A stretch of DNA of 9,840 bases from an uncultured Eubacteriales bacterium (GTDB lineage: Bacteria; Bacillota; Clostridia; UBA1381; UBA9506): assembly GCA_900545185.1 (NCBI GenBank), contig UQYH01000084.1:1-9840 (forward strand), in the 5' to 3' direction. Below, in pieces: positions 1 to 7,403 of the stretch. The notes under the pieces were generated by a model that was not told where the DNA came from, did no database searches, and was given only the letters and a program-made list of their open reading frames with translations. Within the stretch, counting starts at the first letter, position 1; each line of letters begins with the position of its first letter. The translations under genes were made by a program, and so were the position numbers.

Positions 1-72
<72 letters not shown>

Positions 73-115
73 ATCTTCTGTGGCGGCGGCTCTTTTTCTC
101 ATGCCGACTTGATCT

Positions 116-144
116 ATTATACCACAATTCAGCCACCGTGTCAA
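116..144 (-). promoter_or_regulatory. Consensus sigma-A promoter P2 for tRNA-Ile
   Basis: On the reverse strand, TTGACA (144-139), a 17-bp spacer and TATAAT (121-116) match the sigma-A consensus at all 12 positions. The expected start is near 109, giving a leader of about 37 nt before the tRNA. An A-run lies just upstream of the -35, as in many stable-RNA promoters. Confidence 0.9.
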
Positions 145-212
145 CACTTTTTTTGAATTATTTTTAATTTTTCCTTCACGCTTCAACCGTATTTCTTTAG
201 TGAGCGCATATT

Positions 213-241
213 ATTATAACACGCTCCACAGTTATTGTCAA
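213..241 (-). promoter_or_regulatory. Consensus sigma-A promoter P1 for tRNA-Ile
   Basis: A second perfect promoter on the reverse strand: TTGACA (241-236), 17-bp spacer, TATAAT (218-213). It lies 97 bp upstream of P2, the kind of tandem spacing seen at rRNA and tRNA operons. The A/T-rich stretch 242-300 upstream could act as an UP element. I see no gene in the remaining part of 73-303 and no clear terminator for the deacetylase gene that ends at 304. Confidence 0.88.
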
Positions 242-303
242 GACTTAATTTCATTTTTTTCAAAAAACTTGTCAAAATAACAATATATATCTTCTTTTCG
301 GCC

Positions 304-1158
304 TTATTTCGCCTGTTTCAGCACTTCTGTTATGCCTTTCCCGTGCGGTCGGTTGCAGCGCCGCAAGCCAAACAAGCATGTTTCGTCACGCGTGATACGG
401 CTTGCTCCCTCGTTGCAGCTTAAGCTCATAACAAAGCCCAGCTCCTCCAAAACCGGCTGTGCCTCCTGTGACATAAATCCATACGGATAGGTATAACAAA
501 TCGGCGCTTTTCCGGTTGCCTGTATAATCAGCTCCTGATTTTTCCGCAAATCCTTCTGCAGCATGGCCTGATAGGCCTCCGTGTTTTCTCCCTTCTTTTT
601 CATACTTCCCTTGCGTGCATCAATGGTGTGTAAATTATACGTATGATTTTCAATATCCACCCTTCCGCTGTCTGCTAAGGCTTTGACATCCTCCCACGTA
701 ACATGTGCATACGCCACGTTCCGATCCTCTTTTTGCGAATATGTGTCGGAATATGCACCAATGACCGACAAAACCGCGCATTGATTATATTTTTCCAAAA
801 GCGGCAGCACATATTCCGCAAATGATAAATACCCGTCATCAAAGGTGAGCATAATCGGCTTTTCGGGCAGTGCAGCTCCGTTTTGCACAAACGCCGTTAC
901 CTGTTCCACGCTGACGGATTGGTACCCGTTTTCGTTTAAATACTGCAAATCTGCCTCCAGCTCCTGCGGCGAAATGACAAACTTACCCAAAGCCTTCGTA
1001 TCTTTTAAAACATGATGATACATAACAATCGGCAGCAAAACACCCTCCTCGCCGACTGTCATTTGGCTTTTGCGCGCCATCGGCAAGCAGAGTAAAGCAA
1101 CCGCAATTAAGCAAACCACCGTTGCCAGCCGCACACGATTGATAATCCAAAAATGCAA
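304..1158 (-). CDS. Membrane-anchored polysaccharide deacetylase (NodB/CE4 family)
   Basis: Probable metal-dependent deacetylase acting on N-acetylated sugars of the wall or a surface polysaccharide, outside the membrane. From the TTG start at 1158 (284 aa), residues 6-28 form one hydrophobic helix (signal anchor). IVMYHHV follows at 44-50. The NodB core has TFDDGY (105-110), an HTYNLH metal motif (172-177) and YPYG (224-227). The His pair is spaced HxxxxH, one residue longer than the classical H(S/T)xxH, which recalls PgaB/IcaB-like members. The TTG start is chosen because GAAGGGGG (1173-1166) lies 7 nt before it; an in-frame ATG at 1194 has no ribosome binding site. The gene is divergent from the M23 peptidase gene, with about 80 bp between starts, suggesting joint use in wall remodelling. 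The substrate cannot be told from sequence. Confidence 0.88.
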   Translation of the reverse strand: MHFWIINRVRLATVVCLIAVALLCLPMARKSQMTVGEEGVLLPIVMYHHVLKDTKALGKFVISPQELEADLQYLNENGYQSVSVEQVTAFVQNGAALPEKPIMLTFDDGYLSFAEYVLPLLEKYNQCAVLSVIGAYSDTYSQKEDRNVAYAHVTWEDVKALADSGRVDIENHTYNLHTIDARKGSMKKKGENTEAYQAMLQKDLRKNQELIIQATGKAPICYTYPYGFMSQEAQPVLEELGFVMSLSCNEGASRITRDETCLFGLRRCNRPHGKGITEVLKQAK

Positions 1159-1241
1159 GACAATTCCCCCTTCGATATTTGCCTTTCTATACATTTTATA
1201 CTTTTTTGCCTCATATATTACAGACGGAGGTGTTTTTTTTG

Positions 1242-2282
1242 ATGATTAAAGCTGTTACCAAAAAGGCCGTTTTGCTGACCTTGGCCGCCGTTTTGCTGGC
1301 GGCGGCCGCAATGGCCGCACCGGCTGCTCTATATACGAACACAAATGAAAGCACGGAGGAAAAAAAGTTTATTAAATGGGTCGATTTCGGTGTGCCGTAC
1401 GAAGCGCTCAGCGCCGCGCTGGAAACAGATATCCGCTCACACACAACCGAAAACGCACAGCCGATTGGCTGGGTTGATATTTTGGCTTATCTCGGCGCCC
1501 GTTACGGCGGCGATTTTTCCCATTTTAAAAAAAGTGACATCAGCAAACTGCAAGACACGCTCGCGGCCGAGAACACCACCGTAGACACACTGGGGCAAGA
1601 TTTAAAAACATACGCCTATTTTAAAGAGGCCTACGGCGCCGTGTTAAACGGATTCGTGGGCGATTACACAATTGAAGTGCCCGACCCTGCCAATGCCGAA
1701 CAAACCGTGATGGAAAAACGATACGGACTGAAAGCCTTCTCCCCCATTGCAAAGGGATACAGCTACAGCCACTATGACGATTTCGGCGTGTCTCGTTCCT
1801 ACGGCTACAAGCGCCGCCATTTGGGGCACGATTTAATGGGCAGTGTCGGCACACCGGTCATTGCCATTGAATCCGGAACGGTGGAATGTGTCGGCTGGAA
1901 TCAATACGGCGGCTGGCGAATCGGTATCCGCAGCTTTGATAAAAAACGGTATTACTATTATGCACACTTACGCAAGGATCACCCATATAATGATATATAT
2001 GAAGGCAAAATTATCACAGCCGGAGATGTCATCGGGTATATCGGCATGACGGGCTACAGTGCCAAGGAAAATGTCAATAACATTAACACGCCGCACCTGC
2101 ATTACGGGATTCAGCTGATTTTTGACGAAGCCACGCAAAAAGACGGCAACAACGAAATTTGGATTGACTGCTATGCCATAACAAAGCTTTTGGAGCGAAA
2201 CCGCAGCGCCGTTTACCGTGACAACACGGCAAAGGAATATGAACGGCAATTTGAAATGTTTGAAGAAAACACGGAGGAATGA
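1242..2282 (+). CDS. Exported M23 (LytM-type) metallopeptidase
   Basis: Likely zinc endopeptidase cutting peptidoglycan cross-bridges. The 346-aa protein starts with a Lys-containing N-terminus and an Ala/Leu-rich helix (about residues 9-29), so it is secreted or anchored. A region of roughly 130 residues without a recognised motif follows. The C-terminal LytM domain is intact: HxxxD (H193, D197), the YAHL histidine (H242) and PHLHYG (H285, H287). All zinc and catalytic positions are therefore present, so it is not a degenerate LytM regulator. GGAGG lies at 1226-1230. The ATG at 1242 gives 11 nt spacing; the TTG just before it (1239) gives 8 nt and may be the true start. An upstream in-frame ATG at 1179 lacks a binding site and would bury the signal helix. 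The next gene is translationally coupled. SpoIIQ-like roles are possible but not shown. Confidence 0.9.
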   Translation: MIKAVTKKAVLLTLAAVLLAAAAMAAPAALYTNTNESTEEKKFIKWVDFGVPYEALSAALETDIRSHTTENAQPIGWVDILAYLGARYGGDFSHFKKSDISKLQDTLAAENTTVDTLGQDLKTYAYFKEAYGAVLNGFVGDYTIEVPDPANAEQTVMEKRYGLKAFSPIAKGYSYSHYDDFGVSRSYGYKRRHLGHDLMGSVGTPVIAIESGTVECVGWNQYGGWRIGIRSFDKKRYYYYAHLRKDHPYNDIYEGKIITAGDVIGYIGMTGYSAKENVNNINTPHLHYGIQLIFDEATQKDGNNEIWIDCYAITKLLERNRSAVYRDNTAKEYERQFEMFEENTEE

Positions 2283-2284
2283 TG

Positions 2285-2785
2285 ATGGAACATGTAAAAG
2301 CGGATACAAATACAAAAATCACAGTGGATTTTGACGTTGTTTTGGTCTATGCCGAAGCGCAAAAGACGGACGCCTGCGGCATTGCGGATTTATTTCGCAC
2401 ACTCTCCGCATCCGATATCCGAGCCGATTTGATCGGCTTGATTCCGCCACGCCGTACACCGGGCGGCCTTTCGTTTTCGGTGGCCAGCTGCGACTTTTCC
2501 CGCATGCTGAAGGCGGCGGCACAAACAAGAAGCCGCCATACAGATATGCGGATTGAAGTCTGCGGCGGCTATTCACGCGTTATGCTGCACCGGCCGGAGA
2601 CGGCGCACGCCTCGCACCCGGCAGCCGATTTTTTAACCGCCATGTGCGAAGCCGATTCCGAAATTATGCTGCTGGCTTCATCCGATGCTGCCATCGGCGT
2701 TTTGGTGCGAACCGATGAACTGGACAAAACGGTGGCCGCGCTGGAAAGAGCATTCCCACAGGCAAAGGTTACATATATAGAATAA
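2285..2785 (+). CDS. Stand-alone tandem ACT-like protein (aspartokinase regulatory-region-like)
   Basis: A 166-aa protein with no signal peptide and no membrane helix. By eye it resembles the double ACT regulatory region of aspartate kinase. The segment at about 45-80 (DIRADLIGL, then GGLSFSVASCDF) fits the first ACT unit. The segment at about 110-158 (HPAADFLTAMCEADSEIMLL followed by ASSDAAIGVLVRTDELDKTV and ALERAF) closely follows the second aspartokinase ACT unit, where the consensus is an STSEIKIS-like strand and a final LHEAF helix. The kinase domain is absent. ATGATGATG follows the peptidase's last codons; GGAGG (2273-2277) is 7 nt from the third ATG (2285), which I take as the start, while starts at 2279 or 2282 would overlap the peptidase stop. 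Coupling to an exported peptidase gene is odd. An amino-acid-sensing or subunit-like role is inference only; the ACT assignment is moderate. Confidence 0.7.
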   Translation: MEHVKADTNTKITVDFDVVLVYAEAQKTDACGIADLFRTLSASDIRADLIGLIPPRRTPGGLSFSVASCDFSRMLKAAAQTRSRHTDMRIEVCGGYSRVMLHRPETAHASHPAADFLTAMCEADSEIMLLASSDAAIGVLVRTDELDKTVAALERAFPQAKVTYIE

Positions 2786-2786
2786 A

Positions 2787-2848
2787 AGAATGTAAAACAC
2801 CGTGTCGTAAAAAATAATTCGTTTTTACGACACGGTGTTTTACATTCT
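2787..2848. terminator. Perfect 27-bp inverted repeat, likely bidirectional terminator
   Basis: The left arm 2787-2813 and right arm 2822-2848 are exact reverse complements over 27 bp, with an 8-nt loop. The GC-rich core ACACCGTGTCGT is flanked by A/T, so each strand ends its stem with a run of T. It lies 1 bp after the ACT-like gene and 14 bp after the stop of the convergent GT2 gene, so it can terminate both. It is longer and more perfect than most intrinsic terminators. Confidence 0.8.
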
Positions 2849-2862
2849 ATATTTTGCTGTGC

Positions 2863-3570
2863 TTATTGATACATCCCGTTTTTATTGTTACGGCGTACTG
2901 TAAAGACCTCGCCGATCATTTTTAAGGTATCCTGCACAACGTTAATTTTCGATTCCGAATTTTCGTGGAACAGCTCAACGGGAATCCGACCGATTTTGCA
3001 GCCCCTTTTTTCGGCAATAAAAATCATTTCCACATCAAATCCCCAGCCTGTCAGAGTAATACGCTTAAAGATTTCTTTGGCAGCCGCCTTGCGGAAGGCT
3101 TTAAAACCACATTGCGTATCTTTTTCATGAATATGCAAAACCGATTGCACCAAAAGGTTGAAGGATTTGGACATAACGGTTCTGTACCAGGGGTATTTTT
3201 GTCCGTTTTCCTTTTGCACGCGCTTGCCCAATACAGCGTCATACCCCTCCGCCAGCATGGCGCAAGCCTTGGGGATGTTTTCCGGCGGATACGGCAAATC
3301 CGCATCCGTAAAGACAATGTAATCACCCTCTGCATGCTCTACACCGTATTTGACGGCACCACCCTTGCCGCGGTTTTTTTCGTACGTAAGCAGGCGGATG
3401 TGTTCGTTTTCCCGACTGCGAATCACGTCTGCCGTCTTGTCGCAGCTGCCATCGTTAACTGCCAGAATTTCAAACGTTTCACCGCTTGCCAGCATCACCA
3501 CTTCAATCGCCTGCAAGGTTTTGGTAATGCGGTTTTCTTCATTATAAGCCGGTACAACAATTGATATCAT
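2863..3570 (-). CDS. GT2 glycosyltransferase, Alg5/dolichyl-phosphate-glucose-synthase-like
   Basis: Probable cytoplasmic-face enzyme that moves a sugar from a nucleotide donor to polyprenyl (undecaprenyl) phosphate. From the ATG at 3570 the protein is 235 aa. It has a GT-A fold with VVPAYNEE (5-12), NDGS (39-42), the metal-binding DADL (89-92), KDTQCGFKAF (150-159) and GWGFDVE (175-181). The last two motifs are typical of the Alg5-like branch. No C-terminal membrane helices are seen, so it is probably peripheral. GAAGGG lies about 9 nt before this ATG; an earlier in-frame TTG (3588), which would overlap the upstream stop, is less likely. It is the second gene of an operon, 14 bp after the GT-C gene, whose family uses polyprenyl-phosphate sugars. 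The sugar is unknown; glucose is only the family precedent. Confidence 0.88.
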   Translation of the reverse strand: MISIVVPAYNEENRITKTLQAIEVVMLASGETFEILAVNDGSCDKTADVIRSRENEHIRLLTYEKNRGKGGAVKYGVEHAEGDYIVFTDADLPYPPENIPKACAMLAEGYDAVLGKRVQKENGQKYPWYRTVMSKSFNLLVQSVLHIHEKDTQCGFKAFRKAAAKEIFKRITLTGWGFDVEMIFIAEKRGCKIGRIPVELFHENSESKINVVQDTLKMIGEVFTVRRNNKNGMYQ

Positions 3571-3584
3571 ATGCTTCAATCCCT

Positions 3585-5243
3585 TCAACGGGCTAAATTT
3601 GCCCTGTTTACATTTGTTTTAGGTACAATCACGTAAAAATTTCCATAAGGCGTTTTTGTAAACGCTTCATCATCAAACAATGCCGTCTCCTGCTCTGCAG
3701 CCACATAAGCTGCCGCCTCTTGCGGATTCGGCTCCTCCGGCAGGCCGGTTACATATCTGTCAAAAGAGACCACGCGGCGCACGGAACTGTTTTCATCCTC
3801 ATATACAACCGTGTCTAAGAAACGATGTGAGTCTGTTTTTTCATAAAACAATGCATAAATATACGGCGAATTGACTTCTTCCGTCAAATACACCGTCTCT
3901 TCCGTCTGCACGGCAGCCTGCTGCACGGCTTCACCAAAGCCCTCAAAAAACGCAGACCCTATCTGTGCCTGATAGCCGCCGAAATAACACCCGGCAAACA
4001 GCGCAAACGAGATTGCATAGGCCGCCGCCAGGCCACGCCGCACCCATGCGGAATGCGTTGATACATAATATACGCCCTCGGTCAGCCCATATATAAGCAA
4101 AACATAAATCACATTGGCACGGTTAATATTCAGTTCGCTGAACGATGCCAGCACCAAACTACCTGCCAGCATGCCCCAAACCATCGGTTGTGCCGGATGC
4201 TTCGGCGTACGCAGCACCAAATACACTCCCCCCAGCGCAAGCGGCATCGAAAACAAATACATCGTGCCGAACGACGGGATGGCGTTCCAGATCAATTCGT
4301 CATTTTGCGTGACCAAAAGCCGCACGAAGGTGCCCAGATTTTGCAGACAGTTCATCCAAAACGAGCCGCCCAGCACCGTTACCGTGGTGTTATACCGCCC
4401 GTCAATCAAGCGCGGAAAGGAAAGTATGCCCCAATCCTGCTCCGGCAGACCGCAAACGTTAACCAGCATAAACACACCGATCGGCACGGCAGTCAGCACA
4501 AAAAGCGCCGCAGCCGAAAACATCATACGCAGACGCAGCTCTCCCCGATGCAAAAGAAGCAGTGCACACACCAGCAAAAACACCGGGATAAACATATAAG
4601 CCGTTCCGTAGCCATACAGCGACAGGCCGAACAAAATCAGCGCCGGCAGATACCAAAGCTCACTTTTGCGGCCGCGCACCAAACAATATAAGCCCATGAT
4701 AAACACATTCGGAAACAGATTACATTCCAGCCCCCAGCGTGCCATCATGATATGCCAGGGATTTACCGCCAGCAAAAACAGACCTGTTTGAGCAAAGCGC
4801 CGACCGCGCAGCTGCCTCAAAAATCCATAAAACGCAAATAAGGCCAGCGAGGCAAAAACCGCATTGGGCAAACGGACAGAAAAGACCGAAAGACCCAAAT
4901 AGCGGATAGACAGCTTTAACAGCAAAATATACAGGCCGCTGTGTCCGCTGCCCCACGCAACGGAATAAACCGGGTTATGGTACCCGTTTCTGTCAACGCC
5001 AAAGGTCAAATCCGCATATGCATCATAGCCGATGGATGCCTCGTCCTGATTCAATCCGGCGGGAAAACGGCCGATGAAAAGCACGCGCAGCAAAATACCC
5101 AAAGCAAACAGCGCCGCAGTCCATATTGCTTCATACGGTTGTGCAAAAGTATCTTCTATTCGGTTGTTTTGCCCTTGTTTTTCAAAATAAACAGCCGCCA
5201 AAAACAGGGCAAGGGTCGGAAGGGCTGTCCATATATAAATCAT
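3585..5243 (-). CDS. Polytopic GT-C glycosyltransferase (PMT/ArnT, GT39/GT83-like)
   Basis: Integral membrane enzyme expected to transfer a sugar from a polyprenyl-phosphate donor to a surface acceptor on the outer face. From the ATG at 5243 it has 552 aa. Helix 1 spans about residues 3-19. Then comes the first extracytoplasmic loop with GRFPAGLNQDEASIGYDAY; its Asp-Glu pair (D67-E68) matches the catalytic DE of the PMT/ArnT family. About ten more hydrophobic helices follow, then a soluble tail of about 110 residues. The open frame extends to 5387, but no ATG, GTG or TTG there has a ribosome binding site and the extra residues are not protein-like. The -10 of a good promoter ends 7 nt before the ATG, so the message may be leaderless. 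It is followed by an Alg5-like GT2 gene. Acceptor unknown: protein, teichoic acid or glycan. Confidence 0.85.
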   Translation of the reverse strand: MIYIWTALPTLALFLAAVYFEKQGQNNRIEDTFAQPYEAIWTAALFALGILLRVLFIGRFPAGLNQDEASIGYDAYADLTFGVDRNGYHNPVYSVAWGSGHSGLYILLLKLSIRYLGLSVFSVRLPNAVFASLALFAFYGFLRQLRGRRFAQTGLFLLAVNPWHIMMARWGLECNLFPNVFIMGLYCLVRGRKSELWYLPALILFGLSLYGYGTAYMFIPVFLLVCALLLLHRGELRLRMMFSAAALFVLTAVPIGVFMLVNVCGLPEQDWGILSFPRLIDGRYNTTVTVLGGSFWMNCLQNLGTFVRLLVTQNDELIWNAIPSFGTMYLFSMPLALGGVYLVLRTPKHPAQPMVWGMLAGSLVLASFSELNINRANVIYVLLIYGLTEGVYYVSTHSAWVRRGLAAAYAISFALFAGCYFGGYQAQIGSAFFEGFGEAVQQAAVQTEETVYLTEEVNSPYIYALFYEKTDSHRFLDTVVYEDENSSVRRVVSFDRYVTGLPEEPNPQEAAAYVAAEQETALFDDEAFTKTPYGNFYVIVPKTNVNRANLAR

Positions 5244-5250
5244 AGTTTCT

Positions 5251-5279
5251 ATTGTAGCAAACTTTTCCCAAAACATCAA
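5251..5279 (-). promoter_or_regulatory. Promoter of the GT-C/GT2 operon
   Basis: Reverse strand: TTGATG (5279-5274), 17-bp spacer, TACAAT (5256-5251), with TG one base before the -10 (extended -10). Transcription would begin at about 5244-5243, at the A of the presumed ATG start. Confidence 0.7.
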
Positions 5280-5330
5280 GAGCATTATTGGTTTTTTTCG
5301 CAAAATCTCGCATTTTATCCACTCTTTTTC

Positions 5331-5359
5331 TTGCCTTTTTCGTAAAAATGTGCTATGAT
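5331..5359 (+). promoter_or_regulatory. Promoter of the DUF1836 gene
   Basis: TTGCCT (5331-5336), 17-bp spacer, TATGAT (5354-5359), with an extended TGn before the -10. The start is expected near 5366, leaving a 26-nt leader with GGAGG. It is divergent from the GT-operon promoter; about 120 bp separate the two start points. Confidence 0.75.
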
Positions 5360-5391
5360 GTAAGCAGACGTTTGTCACAGGAGGCAACAGT

Positions 5392-5958
5392 ATGAGTGAG
5401 CATACATCGGATGAAAATAAAAAAATACTGGAAAATTGGGCGGATTCGCTTGAAAATTATGAAATTCCCACCTGGGAAGAGCTGCCCAGTCTCAGCTTGT
5501 ACATGGATCAGGTGATCACGCTGATGGAGGAATATTTAAGCGTTTATAAAAAGCCGGGCGACAAGCTGATTACACCCTCTATGGTGAATAACTATGTCAA
5601 GCTGGGCGTCATTCCAAAGCCGCACCAAAAGCGCTACGGCAGAATTCACCTGGCATATTTGACCATGGTTTGTTCACTCAAACAGGTGCTTTCCATTTCG
5701 ACCATTCAAAAAATGCTGCCCCTTACCTTAACCGAAGAAGAGGTTGAAGCCGCGTACTGCGCCTTTAAAGGCAAGCAAAAAGCTGTGTTTGCCGAAGCGA
5801 CAAAGGCCGTTTCACAGTCGCTTGATAAGTTGAAGAAAAACGAAAGTGCCGCTTTTTCCGAATATTTTTCGTCATCGGTTGAAGTTGCATTAACAGGCAA
5901 CATTTATAAAATTCTTTCCGAAATGATTGTCGACGAGGCCGCCGCCACACGGGAATAG
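5392..5958 (+). CDS. DUF1836 domain protein, probable DNA-binding regulator
   Basis: A 188-aa soluble protein. Residues 26-110 carry the DUF1836 pattern: PTWEELPSLSLYMDQV (26-41), then ITPSMVNNYVKLGVIPKP (60-77), KRYGRIHLAYL (80-90) and a KQVLSIS segment. In this family the region is thought to form a MerR-like winged helix, with the MVNNYVK stretch as recognition helix and YGR as the wing; this is family knowledge, not shown here. Residues 113-188 are charged and helical, possibly for effector binding or dimerisation. The start is secure: GGAGG (5380-5384) is 7 nt upstream and a good promoter precedes it. It is single and divergent from the glycosyltransferase operon, which it might regulate; that is conjecture from position. 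No clear terminator lies between it and the tRNA promoter at 6002. Confidence 0.85.
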   Translation: MSEHTSDENKKILENWADSLENYEIPTWEELPSLSLYMDQVITLMEEYLSVYKKPGDKLITPSMVNNYVKLGVIPKPHQKRYGRIHLAYLTMVCSLKQVLSISTIQKMLPLTLTEEEVEAAYCAFKGKQKAVFAEATKAVSQSLDKLKKNESAAFSEYFSSSVEVALTGNIYKILSEMIVDEAAATRE

Positions 5959-6001
5959 GTGCGCCGCATGGCGAAATCTGTAAGAAAATCGTAAAAACAT
6001 C

Positions 6002-6030
6002 TTGACAAATGCATCGGAACATAGTATAAT
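6002..6030 (+). promoter_or_regulatory. Consensus sigma-A promoter for tRNA-Leu
   Basis: TTGACA (6002-6007), 17-bp spacer, TATAAT (6025-6030): a perfect match. The expected start is near 6037, only about 4 nt before the mature tRNA 5' end. Confidence 0.92.
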
Positions 6031-6040
6031 AAAATCCTGG

Positions 6041-6124
6041 GCGAGTGTGCTGGAACTGGCAGACAGGCACGTTTGAGGGGCGTGTGTCCATGACGTACGG
6101 GTTCAAGTCCCGTCACTCGCACCA
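6041..6124 (+). tRNA. tRNA-Leu (anticodon GAG), CCA encoded
   Basis: Class II tRNA. The acceptor GCGAGTG pairs with CACTCGC (6114-6120), the discriminator is A6121 and CCA is encoded at 6122-6124. The anticodon stem CACGT/GCGTG encloses a 7-nt loop with GAG at 6075-6077. A long variable arm follows, then a GGGTTCAAGTCCC T-arm. It is a single-gene transcription unit with its own promoter and terminator. The right side is flanked by a recombinase remnant. Confidence 0.97.
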
Positions 6125-6125
6125 T

Positions 6126-6176
6126 ACCGAGAGTTCTTACAGGACCTGAAAGGTTTTGTATGACACTCGGTTTTTT
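6126..6176 (+). terminator. tRNA-Leu terminator, two-part hairpin
   Basis: An outer stem ACCGAG (6126-6131)/CTCGGT (6166-6171) encloses an inner stem of about 9 bp (6138-6146 with 6152-6160, including two G-T pairs, loop TGAAA). A run of six T follows at 6171-6176. On the opposite strand no T-run follows, so it should act only on the tRNA side. Confidence 0.7.
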
Positions 6177-6185
6177 ATTGCCTTT

Positions 6186-7403
6186 TTAACATGCGCAAGC
6201 GGCAAAATGAATATCTACGCCCTGTCTTGTGTGTACCGAAACATTGTTTTCAGGTAGCTTTTCAAGGTCGGGTATTTCAATATTGCCTATGCAATTATAA
6301 TGAATTGTGAGCTGCTGAACGGTTTTACCGTCAATCTTTTCGGACTGGTGTACTTCAATTTTTTCAATCAGTTCGTTTAACATTCTCGGAGTAAGTTTTC
6401 TTGCTCTGGTATATTTACGGACAGAAGCCGTAAACATATCAGCCGTTACAGCTTTGCTTTTTTCGGTGTTAAGTTCCGTTTCCAATTCCTTAATGCGTGC
6501 CGTAATTTCCTTTTGCTCCGATTCGTATTTGACGGACAGTTTTGCAAATCTGTCATCGCTTATCTTGCCGGAAACATTATCTTCATAGATATGCTCAAAC
6601 AAATTATCGAGTTCGTCATTTCTTGCATTTAATGTATGTAATTCTTTTTGCTTTAATTGCCTTTCCTGCTCTGCCGCTTTTATTGAGTGTCCCATAACAA
6701 TTTTAACAAATTCACTCTCATACTGCGTTGCAAGTTTTGTTAAGCGTCTGATTTCGCCAAGTACAACCTTTTCCAAAAAATCAACCCGTATATAGTGTGT
6801 TGAGTTACAGATTTTCCGCTTACCTTTGTTATATCCCGAACAGTTAAAATATTCTATTTCGGGATTTGCTTGATTAAAGTGATACCATAAGTTACTGCCA
6901 CAGTCAGCACACACAAGCAACCCGGCAAACATATTTTTTTCGCCGTCCGATTTCTGCTTTTTGCGTGTTTTTCTGCTCCGTCTTTCTTGTATTGTTTCCC
7001 ATACGCTTCGGTCAACAATAGGCTCGTGAACGTCTTTGAATACAACCCAATTTTCACGGTCATTTACTATGCGCTTTTTATTTTTGTATGACTTTGAATA
7101 TGTTTTGAAATTCAAGACATCACCGCAATATTCTTGTTTTGTCAGAATTGAAACGATTGTTGAGCTTTTCCATTGACAGCTTAAAGTGTTTTTCGCACCC
7201 GGTCTGCCAATGCCTTTGCTTTGCCAATAGCTTGTGGGAATAAGGATATTTTCGCTTGCGAGAATATCCGCTATCTGATGAGGTCCGATTCCGTCCATTG
7301 TCATACTGAATATCCGTCTGACAACAGCGGCGGCTTCTTCATCAACAACCCAGCTTTTGCTGCCGTCGGGATTTTTCATATATCCATATGACGCTTGCCG
7401 CAA
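6186..7403 (-). pseudogene. Large serine recombinase, N-terminal catalytic domain missing
   Basis: The 405 open codons hold the C-terminal part of a transposon/integrase-type large serine recombinase. The recombinase DNA-binding domain begins at GYMKNPDG (7-14) and continues past HEPIVD (126-131). A zinc ribbon has C165/C168 (CADC) and C188/C199. A charged coiled coil spans about 240-320, and the tail is DUF4368-like (LNELIEKIEVHQ). The resolvase domain with the catalytic serine, about 150 residues in full-length relatives, is absent, so it cannot recombine DNA. The apparent start (TTG at 7403) has no ribosome binding site and lies at the join with the truncated membrane-protein gene, whose stop is 3 bp away. 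Base composition looks slightly more AT-rich than the neighbours. It is the only visible piece of a conjugative or mobilisable element. A short fragment still being expressed is unlikely. Confidence 0.88.

Noticed and set aside
247..275. Third TTGACA (275-270, reverse strand) upstream of the tRNA-Ile promoters
   Set aside because: At 17-18 bp spacing the -10 would be GAAATT or AAATTA, too far from TATAAT.
2965..3564. 199-codon open frame on the + strand
   Set aside because: It is antisense to the GT2 gene, whose motifs are unmistakable; the translation has no recognisable domain and no ribosome binding site.
4188..4691. 167-codon and overlapping 161-codon open frames on the + strand
   Set aside because: Both are antisense to the GT-C gene; the compositions (Arg/His/Gln-rich) are typical shadow frames of membrane proteins.
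5244..5387. N-terminal extension of the GT-C frame to 5387
   Set aside because: No ribosome binding site, it covers both divergent promoters, and the residues do not look like part of the family.
6100..6180. tRNA-Leu 3' end as attachment site of the recombinase element
   Set aside because: No duplicate of the tRNA 3' end is seen near 7400, and large serine recombinases rarely target tRNA genes.
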